Shown: piece by piece, positions 15,257 through 23,781 of the stretch
Numbering within the stretch: position 1 is the first letter of the stretch
Layout: each line of letters opens with the position of its first letter
Source of the DNA: Pedobacter sp. ASV28
Lineage (GTDB): Bacteria; Bacteroidota; Bacteroidia; Sphingobacteriales; Sphingobacteriaceae
Reading direction: 5' to 3'
Assembly: GCF_016428855.1 (NCBI RefSeq)
Contig: NZ_JAELTN010000048.1
Coordinates: forward strand, 1 to 37,361
Length of the DNA: 37,361 nt
Made by a program: the position numbers and the translations under genes
Notes under the pieces: generated by a model
Told to the model about the DNA's origin: nothing
Database searches by the model: none
What the model saw: the letters and a program-made list of their open reading frames with translations, nothing else

Positions 15257-16417
15257 TTAAATTCTTTCCAGAGCCTGTTCCAGATCCTTGATCAAATACT
15301 CGGGTTCTTCCAAACCAACATATATCCTAATTAGCGTATGTCTTTGTTGCTGAAGGTCGAAATCAGTGATGCGAATGCCGGCACAGGCCGGTATGATTAA
15401 GCTTTCGTAACCGCCCCAAGATACGGCCATTAAGATGTGCTTTAAGCTATTGCAGAAAGTTTCGATTTTTTGAAGTGAAGCTTCCTTTAGGATAATACTC
15501 AACAAGCCGCCACAGGCTTTCATCTGTTTTTTTGCCAAATCTAACTGTTTGCTATTCTTGCTAAATGGGTACAACACACTTTCTACTTTCTCGTGTTGTT
15601 CTAAATACTCAATAACTTTGTTTGCATTTGCTGTGATTTTTTCCAAGCGGATAGGTAAGGTGCGCAGCCCCCTTAGCAAGAGCCAGGCATTTTGTGGAGC
15701 CAGTGAGGCGCCAATATTCATGTATTCTTTTTCAAAGATCTGTTTGATCAATTTTCGGTCTCCGGTCACAACGCCAGCAAGTACATCGCTATGTCCGGCC
15801 AGATATTTGGTGGCCGATTGTGCAACTAGGTCAATGCCGTAAGCAATAGGCTGTTGGTATAGTGGTGAGCAATAGCTATTGTCGATCATGGTGATGATGT
15901 TTTTCGCTTTGGCTATTTTGGCTATGGCGGACAAGTCCTGTACGTCAAAACTAAAAGTGTTGGGCGATTCCAGAAAGATCAGTCTGGTTTTGGGGCTAAT
16001 CGCATTTTCAATTTCCTGGACTTGGCTACCATTCACAAAAGTGGTCTTTATACCAAATTTTGGAAGAAAATCTTGAAATAGTTTAATGGTCCAGCTGTAG
16101 GGGTTTTCTACACATACCACCTCATCGCCAGCCCTAAGCAAGGCCAGCACAGGGATAGTGATAGCGGCAATGCCACTTCCAAATACCAGGGCATCTTCTG
16201 CGCCATCTAGTGCCGCAAGTTTTTTTCTTAAAATATCAATGGTTGGGTTAAATCCACGAGAATATAAGTTGCCCTGGAATTCATCTGCCAGTGCATTTCT
16301 AAAGTCGTTGACCGTATTGAATTTAAAATTGCTTGTTTGGATGATGGGTGGGGCTATGGCATTAAAATAGTTTTCCCGCTCCTCGCCCAATTCGTTCAAT
16401 ATAAATGAAATATCCAT
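15257..16417 (-). CDS. PLP-dependent trans-sulfuration enzyme (Cys/Met metabolism family)
   Basis: 386 aa, the normal length for cystathionine gamma-synthase, beta- or gamma-lyase and methionine gamma-lyase. The PLP lysine is K204 in SATKYLAGHSDV. D179 (TMIDNSYCSP) pairs with the pyridine nitrogen, and Y52-S-R54 is the phosphate-contacting motif from the partner subunit. GSGIAAI at 80-86 is the second phosphate site. The exact reaction cannot be fixed by eye. The permease gene ends 1 nt before its ATG, so import and breakdown (or conversion) of a sulfur amino acid are probably coupled. Confidence 0.9.
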   Translation of the reverse strand: MDISFILNELGEERENYFNAIAPPIIQTSNFKFNTVNDFRNALADEFQGNLYSRGFNPTIDILRKKLAALDGAEDALVFGSGIAAITIPVLALLRAGDEVVCVENPYSWTIKLFQDFLPKFGIKTTFVNGSQVQEIENAISPKTRLIFLESPNTFSFDVQDLSAIAKIAKAKNIITMIDNSYCSPLYQQPIAYGIDLVAQSATKYLAGHSDVLAGVVTGDRKLIKQIFEKEYMNIGASLAPQNAWLLLRGLRTLPIRLEKITANANKVIEYLEQHEKVESVLYPFSKNSKQLDLAKKQMKACGGLLSIILKEASLQKIETFCNSLKHILMAVSWGGYESLIIPACAGIRITDFDLQQQRHTLIRIYVGLEEPEYLIKDLEQALERI

Positions 16418-16418
16418 G

Positions 16419-17774
16419 CTATATGCTATCGTTTTTTTTCTTGCTCAGGAATTTGTTTAAAAAGTAGATGACAATAAAGCCCATAAAAATATAGATCCCA
16501 TTAATGGCGGCATCGGGGGCATCATTATAGATACTAATGGCTACAAATAGATAAGCTGCAATAAATATAATGGGCATGAGTGGATAAAGTTTCATGGTGT
16601 AGATGCTGTTCTTGTCCAAATGTGCCGTTTTTTTGCGCAGGTAAAAAATGGTAGCGGCAGAGAAGATCATGCCGGCACCATCTAAGAAAATGGTGTAGTT
16701 TAAGATTTTATCGAATGTTTTGGCATAAAATAAGGTTACAATAGATAAGATGGTGAAAATGGTGAGGCTGACTACCATTACTTCATTTTTCTTGGTCTTC
16801 TTGGTAAAGATACGGGGTAGGGCCCTTTCTTCTCCCATAGCATACATTGCCCTAGGGTTACTTAACAGATTTACATTTACATAGCCCAAAACCGAAAAGA
16901 AAATAAGTATAGAAAGTACGGTAAAGCCCGCTGGTCCAAAAATCTGGCCTGCTAAAATAGCGGCAATACTTTGGGCTGTTTTCAATTGCTCAAACCCGAT
17001 CACCTTTACATACGCATAGTTAATGGCCATGTAAAGCGTAATAATAATGCCCAAGCCCAATATGATGGATTTTGGAATAACACGTTTGGCATCTTGTGCC
17101 TCTCCGCCAAAATTAATGGTCTGCTGATAGCCGCCAAAACTAAAAGAGACGGCAATAAGGCAGAGGCCCAGTGCTTTCCCATAATCGCTCCAAGTTGCTG
17201 GCAACCCATTTGTGGTACTGAATACGGAGGGCATATGAGTGTGCTGTTCTCCAAAAAAAACGGCACAAATAAGGGTTACCACCATAATTAGTTTAATGAT
17301 CGTTAAGACGTTCTGTGTTCTGGAGCTGGTTCTTAAACCCAACAGGTTAATGGTATAGAAGATAATAATGCTAACGAGTGCAATTAAGATGCGATAATCA
17401 TTGTTCTGCATTTCAATGGGAAAGAGTGCTTTATTAAGGTACTCTGCGCCAATTAAAGACACGCCTGCTACCGATGCCGCATTACTTACTACAATAATGC
17501 AATTAATGGCGAAAGCGATAGACGGGTGATAGCATACCGAGAATATTTTGTAGTAGCCACCCGTTACCGGATAGCGGGAGCCAATTTCGGCATAAGTAAG
17601 TGCTCCACACAGGGCTACAAGACCGCCCACAATCCATGCTAAAAAGAAAAGTTCAGGGACCTGCGCCTTGGCTGCTACGTTTACTGGGGTTCGGAAAATT
17701 CCCATGCCTATTACTAGACTGACCACGATCATGGAAAGGTCGAATAGAGAGAGTTGCTTTTTTTCTGGGTTCAT
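16419..17774 (-). CDS. APC family amino acid permease
   Basis: 451 aa with about 12 hydrophobic helices. The N-terminus after a short cytoplasmic lead is LFDLSMIVVSLVIGMGIFRT, containing the G-x-G-I-F substrate-binding bend of the amino acid-polyamine-organocation family. LTYAEIGSRYPVTGGYY is the conserved second block (TM2). It imports or exchanges an amino acid across the inner membrane; the co-transcribed PLP enzyme (1 nt downstream) hints at a sulfur amino acid. It is divergent from parE across 290 bp. Confidence 0.93.
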   Translation of the reverse strand: MNPEKKQLSLFDLSMIVVSLVIGMGIFRTPVNVAAKAQVPELFFLAWIVGGLVALCGALTYAEIGSRYPVTGGYYKIFSVCYHPSIAFAINCIIVVSNAASVAGVSLIGAEYLNKALFPIEMQNNDYRILIALVSIIIFYTINLLGLRTSSRTQNVLTIIKLIMVVTLICAVFFGEQHTHMPSVFSTTNGLPATWSDYGKALGLCLIAVSFSFGGYQQTINFGGEAQDAKRVIPKSIILGLGIIITLYMAINYAYVKVIGFEQLKTAQSIAAILAGQIFGPAGFTVLSILIFFSVLGYVNVNLLSNPRAMYAMGEERALPRIFTKKTKKNEVMVVSLTIFTILSIVTLFYAKTFDKILNYTIFLDGAGMIFSAATIFYLRKKTAHLDKNSIYTMKLYPLMPIIFIAAYLFVAISIYNDAPDAAINGIYIFMGFIVIYFLNKFLSKKKNDSI

Positions 17775-17916
17775 TCGTAATAGTTTGTTGTTTGCTGCTT
17801 GGTGAGCTAAATAGGTTTTCGATTAGCAATTTAGTAATAAAAGGAGTTAACGGTTTAACAATTGTCAAAATTTAGCTTGTCTTTGCCCCAAAAATGTTCA
17901 ATTGTGGAAATCTAAA

Positions 17917-17947
17917 CTGTAAAAAAGCACAAAATTGATTAAATTTG
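17917..17947 (+). promoter_or_regulatory. Putative parE promoter
   Basis: TAAATTTG at 17940-17947 is a full -7 match. CTG at 17917-17919 is a two-of-three -33 match with a 20-nt spacer. It implies a leader of about 110 nt. Confidence 0.4.
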
Positions 17948-18064
17948 TAAGGCTGAATTGCCTTTGGCATCTTCGAAAGAAAGGTAATGGTGAAAATGTT
18001 AAGGAGGATACTTAGCTTTCTCATGATGGTTGGAATAACGATATCCTAAAAATCTATAAGAACT

Positions 18065-19948
18065 ATGGCAGAACCTATTTACAATGACGATAGTATTAAA
18101 TCACTAGATTGGAAAGAGCATATCCGCTTACGTCCGGGAATGTATATAGGTAAGCTTGGAGACGGTTCGGCACAGGATGATGGAATCTATGTATTGCTTA
18201 AGGAAATTGTAGATAACTCTATCGATGAGTTTGTAATGGGCTCGGGAAAAACCATCGAAATTACAGTTTCCGATAGCAAAGTTAACGTACGCGATTACGG
18301 ACGTGGTATTCCTTTGGGTAAAGTGATAGACTGTGTGTCAAAAATAAATACTGGCGGTAAATACGATAGTAATGCATTTCAAAAATCGGTAGGCTTAAAT
18401 GGAGTGGGTACCAAGGCGGTTAATGCGCTGTCCACCTCATTTGTGGTACAATCTTATCGTGATGGCAAAACAAAGAAAGTTGAATTTTCTAAAGGTGAAA
18501 TTACTTTAGAACATGCAGAAATAGAAACTACCCAACGTAATGGTACGGCCATTACCTTTTATCCCGACGAGACTATTTTTAGAAATTACCGTTATATCCC
18601 CGACTTTGTGGAAAGCATGATCTGGAATTACGTGTTCTTAAATACGGGTTTGACGATCAGCTTCAATAACCAAAAATATTTTTCTGAAAGAGGTTTATAT
18701 GACCTTTTGTCTAAGGAAAATAAACCTGAGGAAATCCGTTATCCCATTATTCACTTGAAAGGGAACGATATTGAAGTGGCCATGACCCATGGGCAGCAAT
18801 ATGGTGAAGATTATCATTCTTTTGTGAATGGTCAGCACACCACCCAAGGTGGTACGCATCAGGCAGCTTTTCGTGAGGCGGTGGTAAAAACCATTAGGGA
18901 ATTCTATAAAAAGGAGTATGATGCTTCTGATATCAGGGCCTCGATTATTGCCGCCATTGCCATTAGGGTACAGGAACCTGTTTTCGAATCGCAAACTAAA
19001 ACCAAACTAGGTTCTCAAAATGTAGGACCCGACGGCCCGTCGGTACGTACTTTTGTCAATGATTTTGTGAAAAAAGAATTGGATGATTACTTACATAAAC
19101 ACCCCGATGTTGCCGATGCCCTGCTCAAACGTATTATCCAGTCGGAAAGAGAGCGTAAAGACATTGCAGGAATCAAAAAAATAGCTAATGATAGGGCTAA
19201 AAAAGCTTCTTTACATAACAAAAAATTAAGGGATTGTAAGGCACATTTCAATAGTAACCACGACAGAAGGTACGAAACAACCTTGTTCATTACCGAAGGG
19301 GATTCTGCTTCTGGATCGATCACCAAATCGAGGGATGTAGAAACACAAGCGGTATTTAGCTTAAAAGGTAAGCCCTTGAATTGTTATGAGTTGACGAAAA
19401 AAGTAGTTTATGAGAATGAGGAATTCAATTTGCTACAGCATGCACTTAACATAGAAGACGGTCTTGACGGGCTACATTATAACAATATTGTTATTGCTAC
19501 CGACGCCGATGTAGATGGGATGCATATTCGTTTGTTGATGATGACTTTCTTTCTGCAGTTTTTCCCCGATCTGGTAAAGGCAGGGCATGTGTATATTTTG
19601 CAGACCCCTTTATTTCGGGTGCGCAATAAGAAGGAGACCATTTATTGCTATAGCGATGAAGAAAGAAGGAATGCCATTTCAAAATTGGGTGGCAAACCCG
19701 AAATTACCCGATTTAAGGGGCTTGGCGAAATCTCGCCTGATGAATTTGGCCTCTTTATAGGAAAGGATATTAGGTTAGATCCGGTTATTTTAAAAGAGCA
19801 GACCATTAAAAGCTTATTGGAATATTATATGGGTAAAAATACACCTGATAGGCAACAGCATATTATTAGGAACTTACGGATAGAGAAAGACGAAATTAAT
19901 GAAGACGATAAGTTGACGGAAGAACCAGATACCCTAGAAGTTGCCTAA
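18065..19948 (+). CDS. parE: DNA topoisomerase IV subunit B
   Basis: 627 aa type IIA topoisomerase ATPase subunit. The GHKL ATP site is seen as EIVDNSIDE (47-55), [10 protein letters not shown] and [15 protein letters not shown]. The Toprim domain has [11 protein letters not shown] near residue 410 and the metal site TDADVDG near residue 480. [13 protein letters not shown] near the C-terminus is standard. The short length and wording ([19 protein letters not shown]) fit the Bacteroidota ParE group rather than GyrB. It decatenates chromosomes with ParC, whose gene is not next to it here; the next gene is a histidine kinase. Confidence 0.9.
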   Translation: MAEPIYNDDSIKSLDWKEHIRLRPGMYIGKLGDGSAQDDGIYVLLKEIVDNSIDEFVMGSGKTIEITVSDSKVNVRDYGRGIPLGKVIDCVSKINTGGKYDSNAFQKSVGLNGVGTKAVNALSTSFVVQSYRDGKTKKVEFSKGEITLEHAEIETTQRNGTAITFYPDETIFRNYRYIPDFVESMIWNYVFLNTGLTISFNNQKYFSERGLYDLLSKENKPEEIRYPIIHLKGNDIEVAMTHGQQYGEDYHSFVNGQHTTQGGTHQAAFREAVVKTIREFYKKEYDASDIRASIIAAIAIRVQEPVFESQTKTKLGSQNVGPDGPSVRTFVNDFVKKELDDYLHKHPDVADALLKRIIQSERERKDIAGIKKIANDRAKKASLHNKKLRDCKAHFNSNHDRRYETTLFITEGDSASGSITKSRDVETQAVFSLKGKPLNCYELTKKVVYENEEFNLLQHALNIEDGLDGLHYNNIVIATDADVDGMHIRLLMMTFFLQFFPDLVKAGHVYILQTPLFRVRNKKETIYCYSDEERRNAISKLGGKPEITRFKGLGEISPDEFGLFIGKDIRLDPVILKEQTIKSLLEYYMGKNTPDRQQHIIRNLRIEKDEINEDDKLTEEPDTLEVA

Positions 19949-20136
19949 TTGCAACTGTAGATGGTTTAAATTGTAATTTGATCATTCATATCCGGTTCTT
20001 TTATTTTATATTCGCATTTTGTTTTAACAAATAAATACTTGATCTATAATTGAATTGAACGCAACGCTCTTTTTTGGCCATATATTAAGTTTTAAAGATA
20101 AAAATTTAAAAGGCCTAGCTCAAGTTAATATCACTT

Positions 20137-22263
20137 ATGGCAATTAACGCTACCAATAAAAATTCGTCCCGTTACGGTCTTATCGTATTGCTGATATTGG
20201 CATTATTTATCAGTGCCATTTTTTTTTATACCCGTAATAATAGCATCAGTATTTTAACGGAGAACATTGGTCAACTAAATCAAATCGAAGAAGATTATTC
20301 GCAGTTGGATACCTGTATCCTGATCTTATATAAGGCAGATAATAATTGTAGGCTCTTTGAAGCTACCGGGAACAATAAGTACGTTAAACAGTTTTCTTTA
20401 GAGATCAATAAGGTTTCCAATATTCTTGACAGTCTGAAATTGAGAGAGGATTCCAAACCTTCTCCAAAGAATATAAAGGGATTGGTAGATCAAAAGAAAG
20501 CTAAAATACAGATCTATCTAAAGTTAAAGAAGCTTACAGATAGTTTGTTTTACATATCTTCTGGAATTGATACGATAAAGGAACGTTCAGTTCTCAAGGG
20601 CAAGGAGGTGACTTATGGAAAGTTTAAGACCATGATCACTATAGATACCATCAAACCCAAAAACCTAAAGCCTGAAAAGAAACTGTTTGGAAGGATTGCT
20701 GCCGCTTTTTCTAGGAAAAAGAACATTGATACAGGTGCCATTTTGGTGAAAAAGGAAATTAAGTTGGATTCTTCCCTGTCTAGCAGAAATTATAACCGGT
20801 TACAATTAAGAAATATCAATACCTATTTTAGAAATCTATACGCGGCAAATAAAGTTTTACAAGACAGCGAAATAGAAATTTTAAGGATAAACGGCATCAT
20901 TATTAATGATATTGTTTCCCTGTTACAGATTTTCAAGAAAAATGAAATTGCATTTAATAGTGAGGCAAAACAGGAAATTCGTTATGACCTGGACCATACG
21001 TTCAAGAACATAAATAACATCTATCTGGTTATCTTTGTGCTGCTCTTAATATTGGTAGGGGTTATTCTTTATAATTTATGGCGAATTTATAAGAGTGAAA
21101 ACGATCTGATTGATTATGGCCGAAAAATTTCTCAGTATGCTCAATCAAAAAGCAGGTTTTTGGCCAATATGAGCCACGAGATTAGAACTCCTTTAAACTC
21201 GGTGATTGGCTTTTCTGAACAACTGAGTCAAGATCAGCTTACTGCACAGCAAAGAGAGCAGGTGGAGGCCATTAAGAGCTCTTCTGAAATGTTGTTGGAT
21301 TTGGTCAATGATATTTTAGACTTTTCGAAGTACGAAGTGGGCAAGATCAATTTTGATAAGGTTTCTTTTGCACCGTTAGATACTATTAATGAAGTCTTTA
21401 ATAGCATTGCTATTCAGGCGGCTAAAAAAGGAATCATGTTGGAGAAACAGATTTCTTTTAAAGAAGATATCTCCATGGAAGGTGATACGCTTCGCCTAAA
21501 ACAGGTGATCATGAATTTGTTGAGCAATGCAATTAAATTTACCAATAAAGGATCAGTAGTATTAAAGGCGGATATCCTTACCATTTCTAAAAAACAGGGC
21601 ATACTAAAAATTGAAATTATAGATACCGGAATTGGCATAGAGCAGAAAGATTTGGAGATGATCTTTGATGAATTTGCGCAGGTTAGCTATTCTACTTCGA
21701 AAAATAAGCAGAAGGGAACCGGCCTTGGGTTGGCCATCTGTAAAAAAATTGTAGAGCTACAGAAAGGTAAAATTTCGGTAGCTAGTGAAATCAATAAAGG
21801 GTCTAAATTTAGTTTTGAAATTCCGTATGAGCTATGTGATTCGGCCAATCAAAAGCAGGAAAATCTGGCGATTTCAAATGTAGAGCATTTGGCAGGTAAA
21901 AAAGTACTGTTGGTTGACGATAATAAAATAAATATCCTCCTGGCCCAAACGGTGATTAAAAAATATAAAATCATTGCAGATGTGGCTTATGACGGACAGC
22001 AGGCATTCAATCTTTTTGAGAAAAACAATTACGATCTGATACTTACCGATATACAGATGCCTATAATGGGTGGAGTGGAACTTACCCGTCTGATTAGAAA
22101 ATATGCAGATGGGCAGAAATCGAAAATTGCTATATTAGGTATTACGGCAAATGTACTTGAAGAGGATAGGGCCAGATATATTGCATCAGGTATCAATGAC
22201 CTGGTATTAAAGCCTTATTCGGAAAAGGAACTGATCGATATGATAGCCAGCCATATTGCCTAA
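20137..22263 (+). CDS. Hybrid sensor histidine kinase with C-terminal receiver
   Basis: 708 aa. TM helices at about 13-33 and 295-315 bracket a mostly helical extracytoplasmic sensor of about 260 residues, rich in K and D and resembling a four-helix bundle. It is followed by HisKA with the phospho-accepting H347 in FLANMSHEIRTPLNSVIGFS. HATPase_c has N460/N464 (N box), DTGIG (496-500) and GTGLGLAI (528-535). A receiver domain (from about 588) has LLVDDNK, phospho-acceptor D638 in LILTDIQMPIMGG and the lysine of VLKPYSEKE. No HPt or DNA-binding domain is present, so a partner phosphotransfer protein is needed. The signal is unknown. It ends 6 bp from the convergent VOC gene. Confidence 0.95.
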   Translation: MAINATNKNSSRYGLIVLLILALFISAIFFYTRNNSISILTENIGQLNQIEEDYSQLDTCILILYKADNNCRLFEATGNNKYVKQFSLEINKVSNILDSLKLREDSKPSPKNIKGLVDQKKAKIQIYLKLKKLTDSLFYISSGIDTIKERSVLKGKEVTYGKFKTMITIDTIKPKNLKPEKKLFGRIAAAFSRKKNIDTGAILVKKEIKLDSSLSSRNYNRLQLRNINTYFRNLYAANKVLQDSEIEILRINGIIINDIVSLLQIFKKNEIAFNSEAKQEIRYDLDHTFKNINNIYLVIFVLLLILVGVILYNLWRIYKSENDLIDYGRKISQYAQSKSRFLANMSHEIRTPLNSVIGFSEQLSQDQLTAQQREQVEAIKSSSEMLLDLVNDILDFSKYEVGKINFDKVSFAPLDTINEVFNSIAIQAAKKGIMLEKQISFKEDISMEGDTLRLKQVIMNLLSNAIKFTNKGSVVLKADILTISKKQGILKIEIIDTGIGIEQKDLEMIFDEFAQVSYSTSKNKQKGTGLGLAICKKIVELQKGKISVASEINKGSKFSFEIPYELCDSANQKQENLAISNVEHLAGKKVLLVDDNKINILLAQTVIKKYKIIADVAYDGQQAFNLFEKNNYDLILTDIQMPIMGGVELTRLIRKYADGQKSKIAILGITANVLEEDRARYIASGINDLVLKPYSEKELIDMIASHIA

Positions 22264-22269
22264 ACTATT

Positions 22270-22644
22270 TTAAGCGGCATGCTCATCAACTTCAAACAAC
22301 CCAAAAGTATTGTGGTCTTGGTCTATAAAATAACCTTGCCAACACCTGCCCTTAATAGCGAATTTTGGTAGGGCTATCTGTCCTCCATTCTTTAGGATAA
22401 GCTCGCTCATGTCATCGAAATTTTCTACTTGTATGGAGCACACATAGGCATTGGTGCCCATTTGTGTTGGTGGAGTAGCTGTGCGCAGTAGGAGACCTCC
22501 ATTTAGATTATGGGTTTCTATGCGATAATAGGTAATGGGCAAATGTTCTTCCCTAATAAACTTCCAACCAAAAACATTGGTGTAAAAGTTAATCTCCCGT
22601 TCAGGGTTCGATGATTGGATTTCAAAATAGCCAATGGTATTCAT
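22270..22644 (-). CDS. VOC family protein (glyoxalase/bleomycin-resistance fold)
   Basis: 124 aa from the preferred start MNTIGYFEIQ. An upstream in-frame ATG at 22692 adds 16 residues that do not fit the fold. Features: YFEIQSSNPEREINFYTNVFGW at the start of the first beta-alpha-beta-beta-beta module, Q and E side chains at the usual metal positions, and the ending FIDQDHNTFGLFEVDE. Metal-dependent lyase, dioxygenase or binding roles are all possible; the substrate is unknown. Confidence 0.85.
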   Translation of the reverse strand: MNTIGYFEIQSSNPEREINFYTNVFGWKFIREEHLPITYYRIETHNLNGGLLLRTATPPTQMGTNAYVCSIQVENFDDMSELILKNGGQIALPKFAIKGRCWQGYFIDQDHNTFGLFEVDEHAA

Positions 22645-22778
22645 GATTTTATAAAATTTATCTTTGAAAACTATCTTTGGCAAGCATATCAAATGCTGAT
22701 TGCTGAGCTACAGGCAGGTATCCGCAATTACCTAAGTAATTTTTATTGAAATTTGAACAGCTTCTTGTCCTTCTTATT

Positions 22779-23777
22779 TTATTCTTTAGTGGGATCAGTA
22801 GTATCTTCAGGGTGTTGGGGAGGCAATTCACTAACCTCTTTTTCAACCACTATGGTTTTTAGGTGTACCGCATATTTGGAAGGCGTAATGCCCGTATCGT
22901 ATTTTTCTGCATAAGCTTGGGTAAACTCCGCACCAAAATATAGGATAATAGCCGTATAATAAATCCAGACCAAAATTACAATAATAGAACTTGCCGCTCC
23001 AAATGCCGATCCCGGATTACCCTTTTGTATATAAATGCCAATACCATATTTGCCCAAACTGAATAATAAAGCCGTAAATAATGCTCCTATAAGTGCGGGT
23101 TTCCATTTGAGGTTTACATCGGGTAATACCTTGAAAATAATAGCAAATATGGTCGTGACTACAGCTATAGTTAAGGCATTGGTAACAATAAGCATGAAGA
23201 AGCCGGATACTTCTTCAACCCCTATTTTTGTGGCATAGGTATCCAATTTTCCCCCTATGCCAACTACTATACTATTGACGACTAAAGAAACCAGTAATAA
23301 AAAACCTAATGACGCAATAAGAGAAAAGGAGAGTAGTCGGTTGGTAATCAATTTTTTCCATCCTTTTTTGGGGACGGCCTTCACTTTCCAGATCAGATTG
23401 ATACTGTCCTGTATTTCTATGAAAATTGCGGTCGAACCAATCACCAATGTAATTATACCTATCACCAGACCAATGGTACTTCTTCCCGATAGGTTGGAAT
23501 TGTTGACAAATGTTCTAAGCTGATTGGCAGCCTCAAAACCGATCATCTCACTTATTTCACCAAATAGTTTTGTGTTTGGATCCATGTTGTCGCCCAAAAA
23601 AAGACTGGCCGAAGAAATGATGATGATAATTAATGGGGTAAGAGAGAAAATGGTATAATAAGCCAGGGCTGCACTTAATTTCATAACCCGATCTTCCATG
23701 AAACCTTTGCCCGCCGCTATGAATAAGTGGTAAGTGTTGACAAAAAAAGAATTGAATCTGCTTGGTGATCTTTTCAT
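22779..23777 (-). CDS. YihY/BrkB family inner-membrane protein
   Basis: 332 aa from MKRSPSRF, 4 nt after the tamL stop. An ATG at 23804 would overlap tamL and is less likely. The family block LSAALAYYTIFSLTPLIIII lies near residue 35. About six TM helices follow, with VWIYYTAIILYFGAEFTQAY as the last conserved block and a polar tail. Despite the old name 'ribonuclease BN' it is a membrane protein of unknown transport role. Its place after tamB-tamL suggests shared transcription with an envelope-assembly module. Confidence 0.92.
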   Translation of the reverse strand: MKRSPSRFNSFFVNTYHLFIAAGKGFMEDRVMKLSAALAYYTIFSLTPLIIIIISSASLFLGDNMDPNTKLFGEISEMIGFEAANQLRTFVNNSNLSGRSTIGLVIGIITLVIGSTAIFIEIQDSINLIWKVKAVPKKGWKKLITNRLLSFSLIASLGFLLLVSLVVNSIVVGIGGKLDTYATKIGVEEVSGFFMLIVTNALTIAVVTTIFAIIFKVLPDVNLKWKPALIGALFTALLFSLGKYGIGIYIQKGNPGSAFGAASSIIVILVWIYYTAIILYFGAEFTQAYAEKYDTGITPSKYAVHLKTIVVEKEVSELPPQHPEDTTDPTKE

Positions 23778-23781
23778 AATT

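Noticed and set aside
18065..19948. gyrB instead of parE
   Set aside because: Length and blocks ([30 protein letters not shown]) fit Bacteroidota ParE better; a phylogeny would settle it.
22645..22692. Upstream start for the VOC protein
   Set aside because: The extra 16 residues precede the first beta strand and match no part of the fold; MNTIGYFEI is the usual family start.
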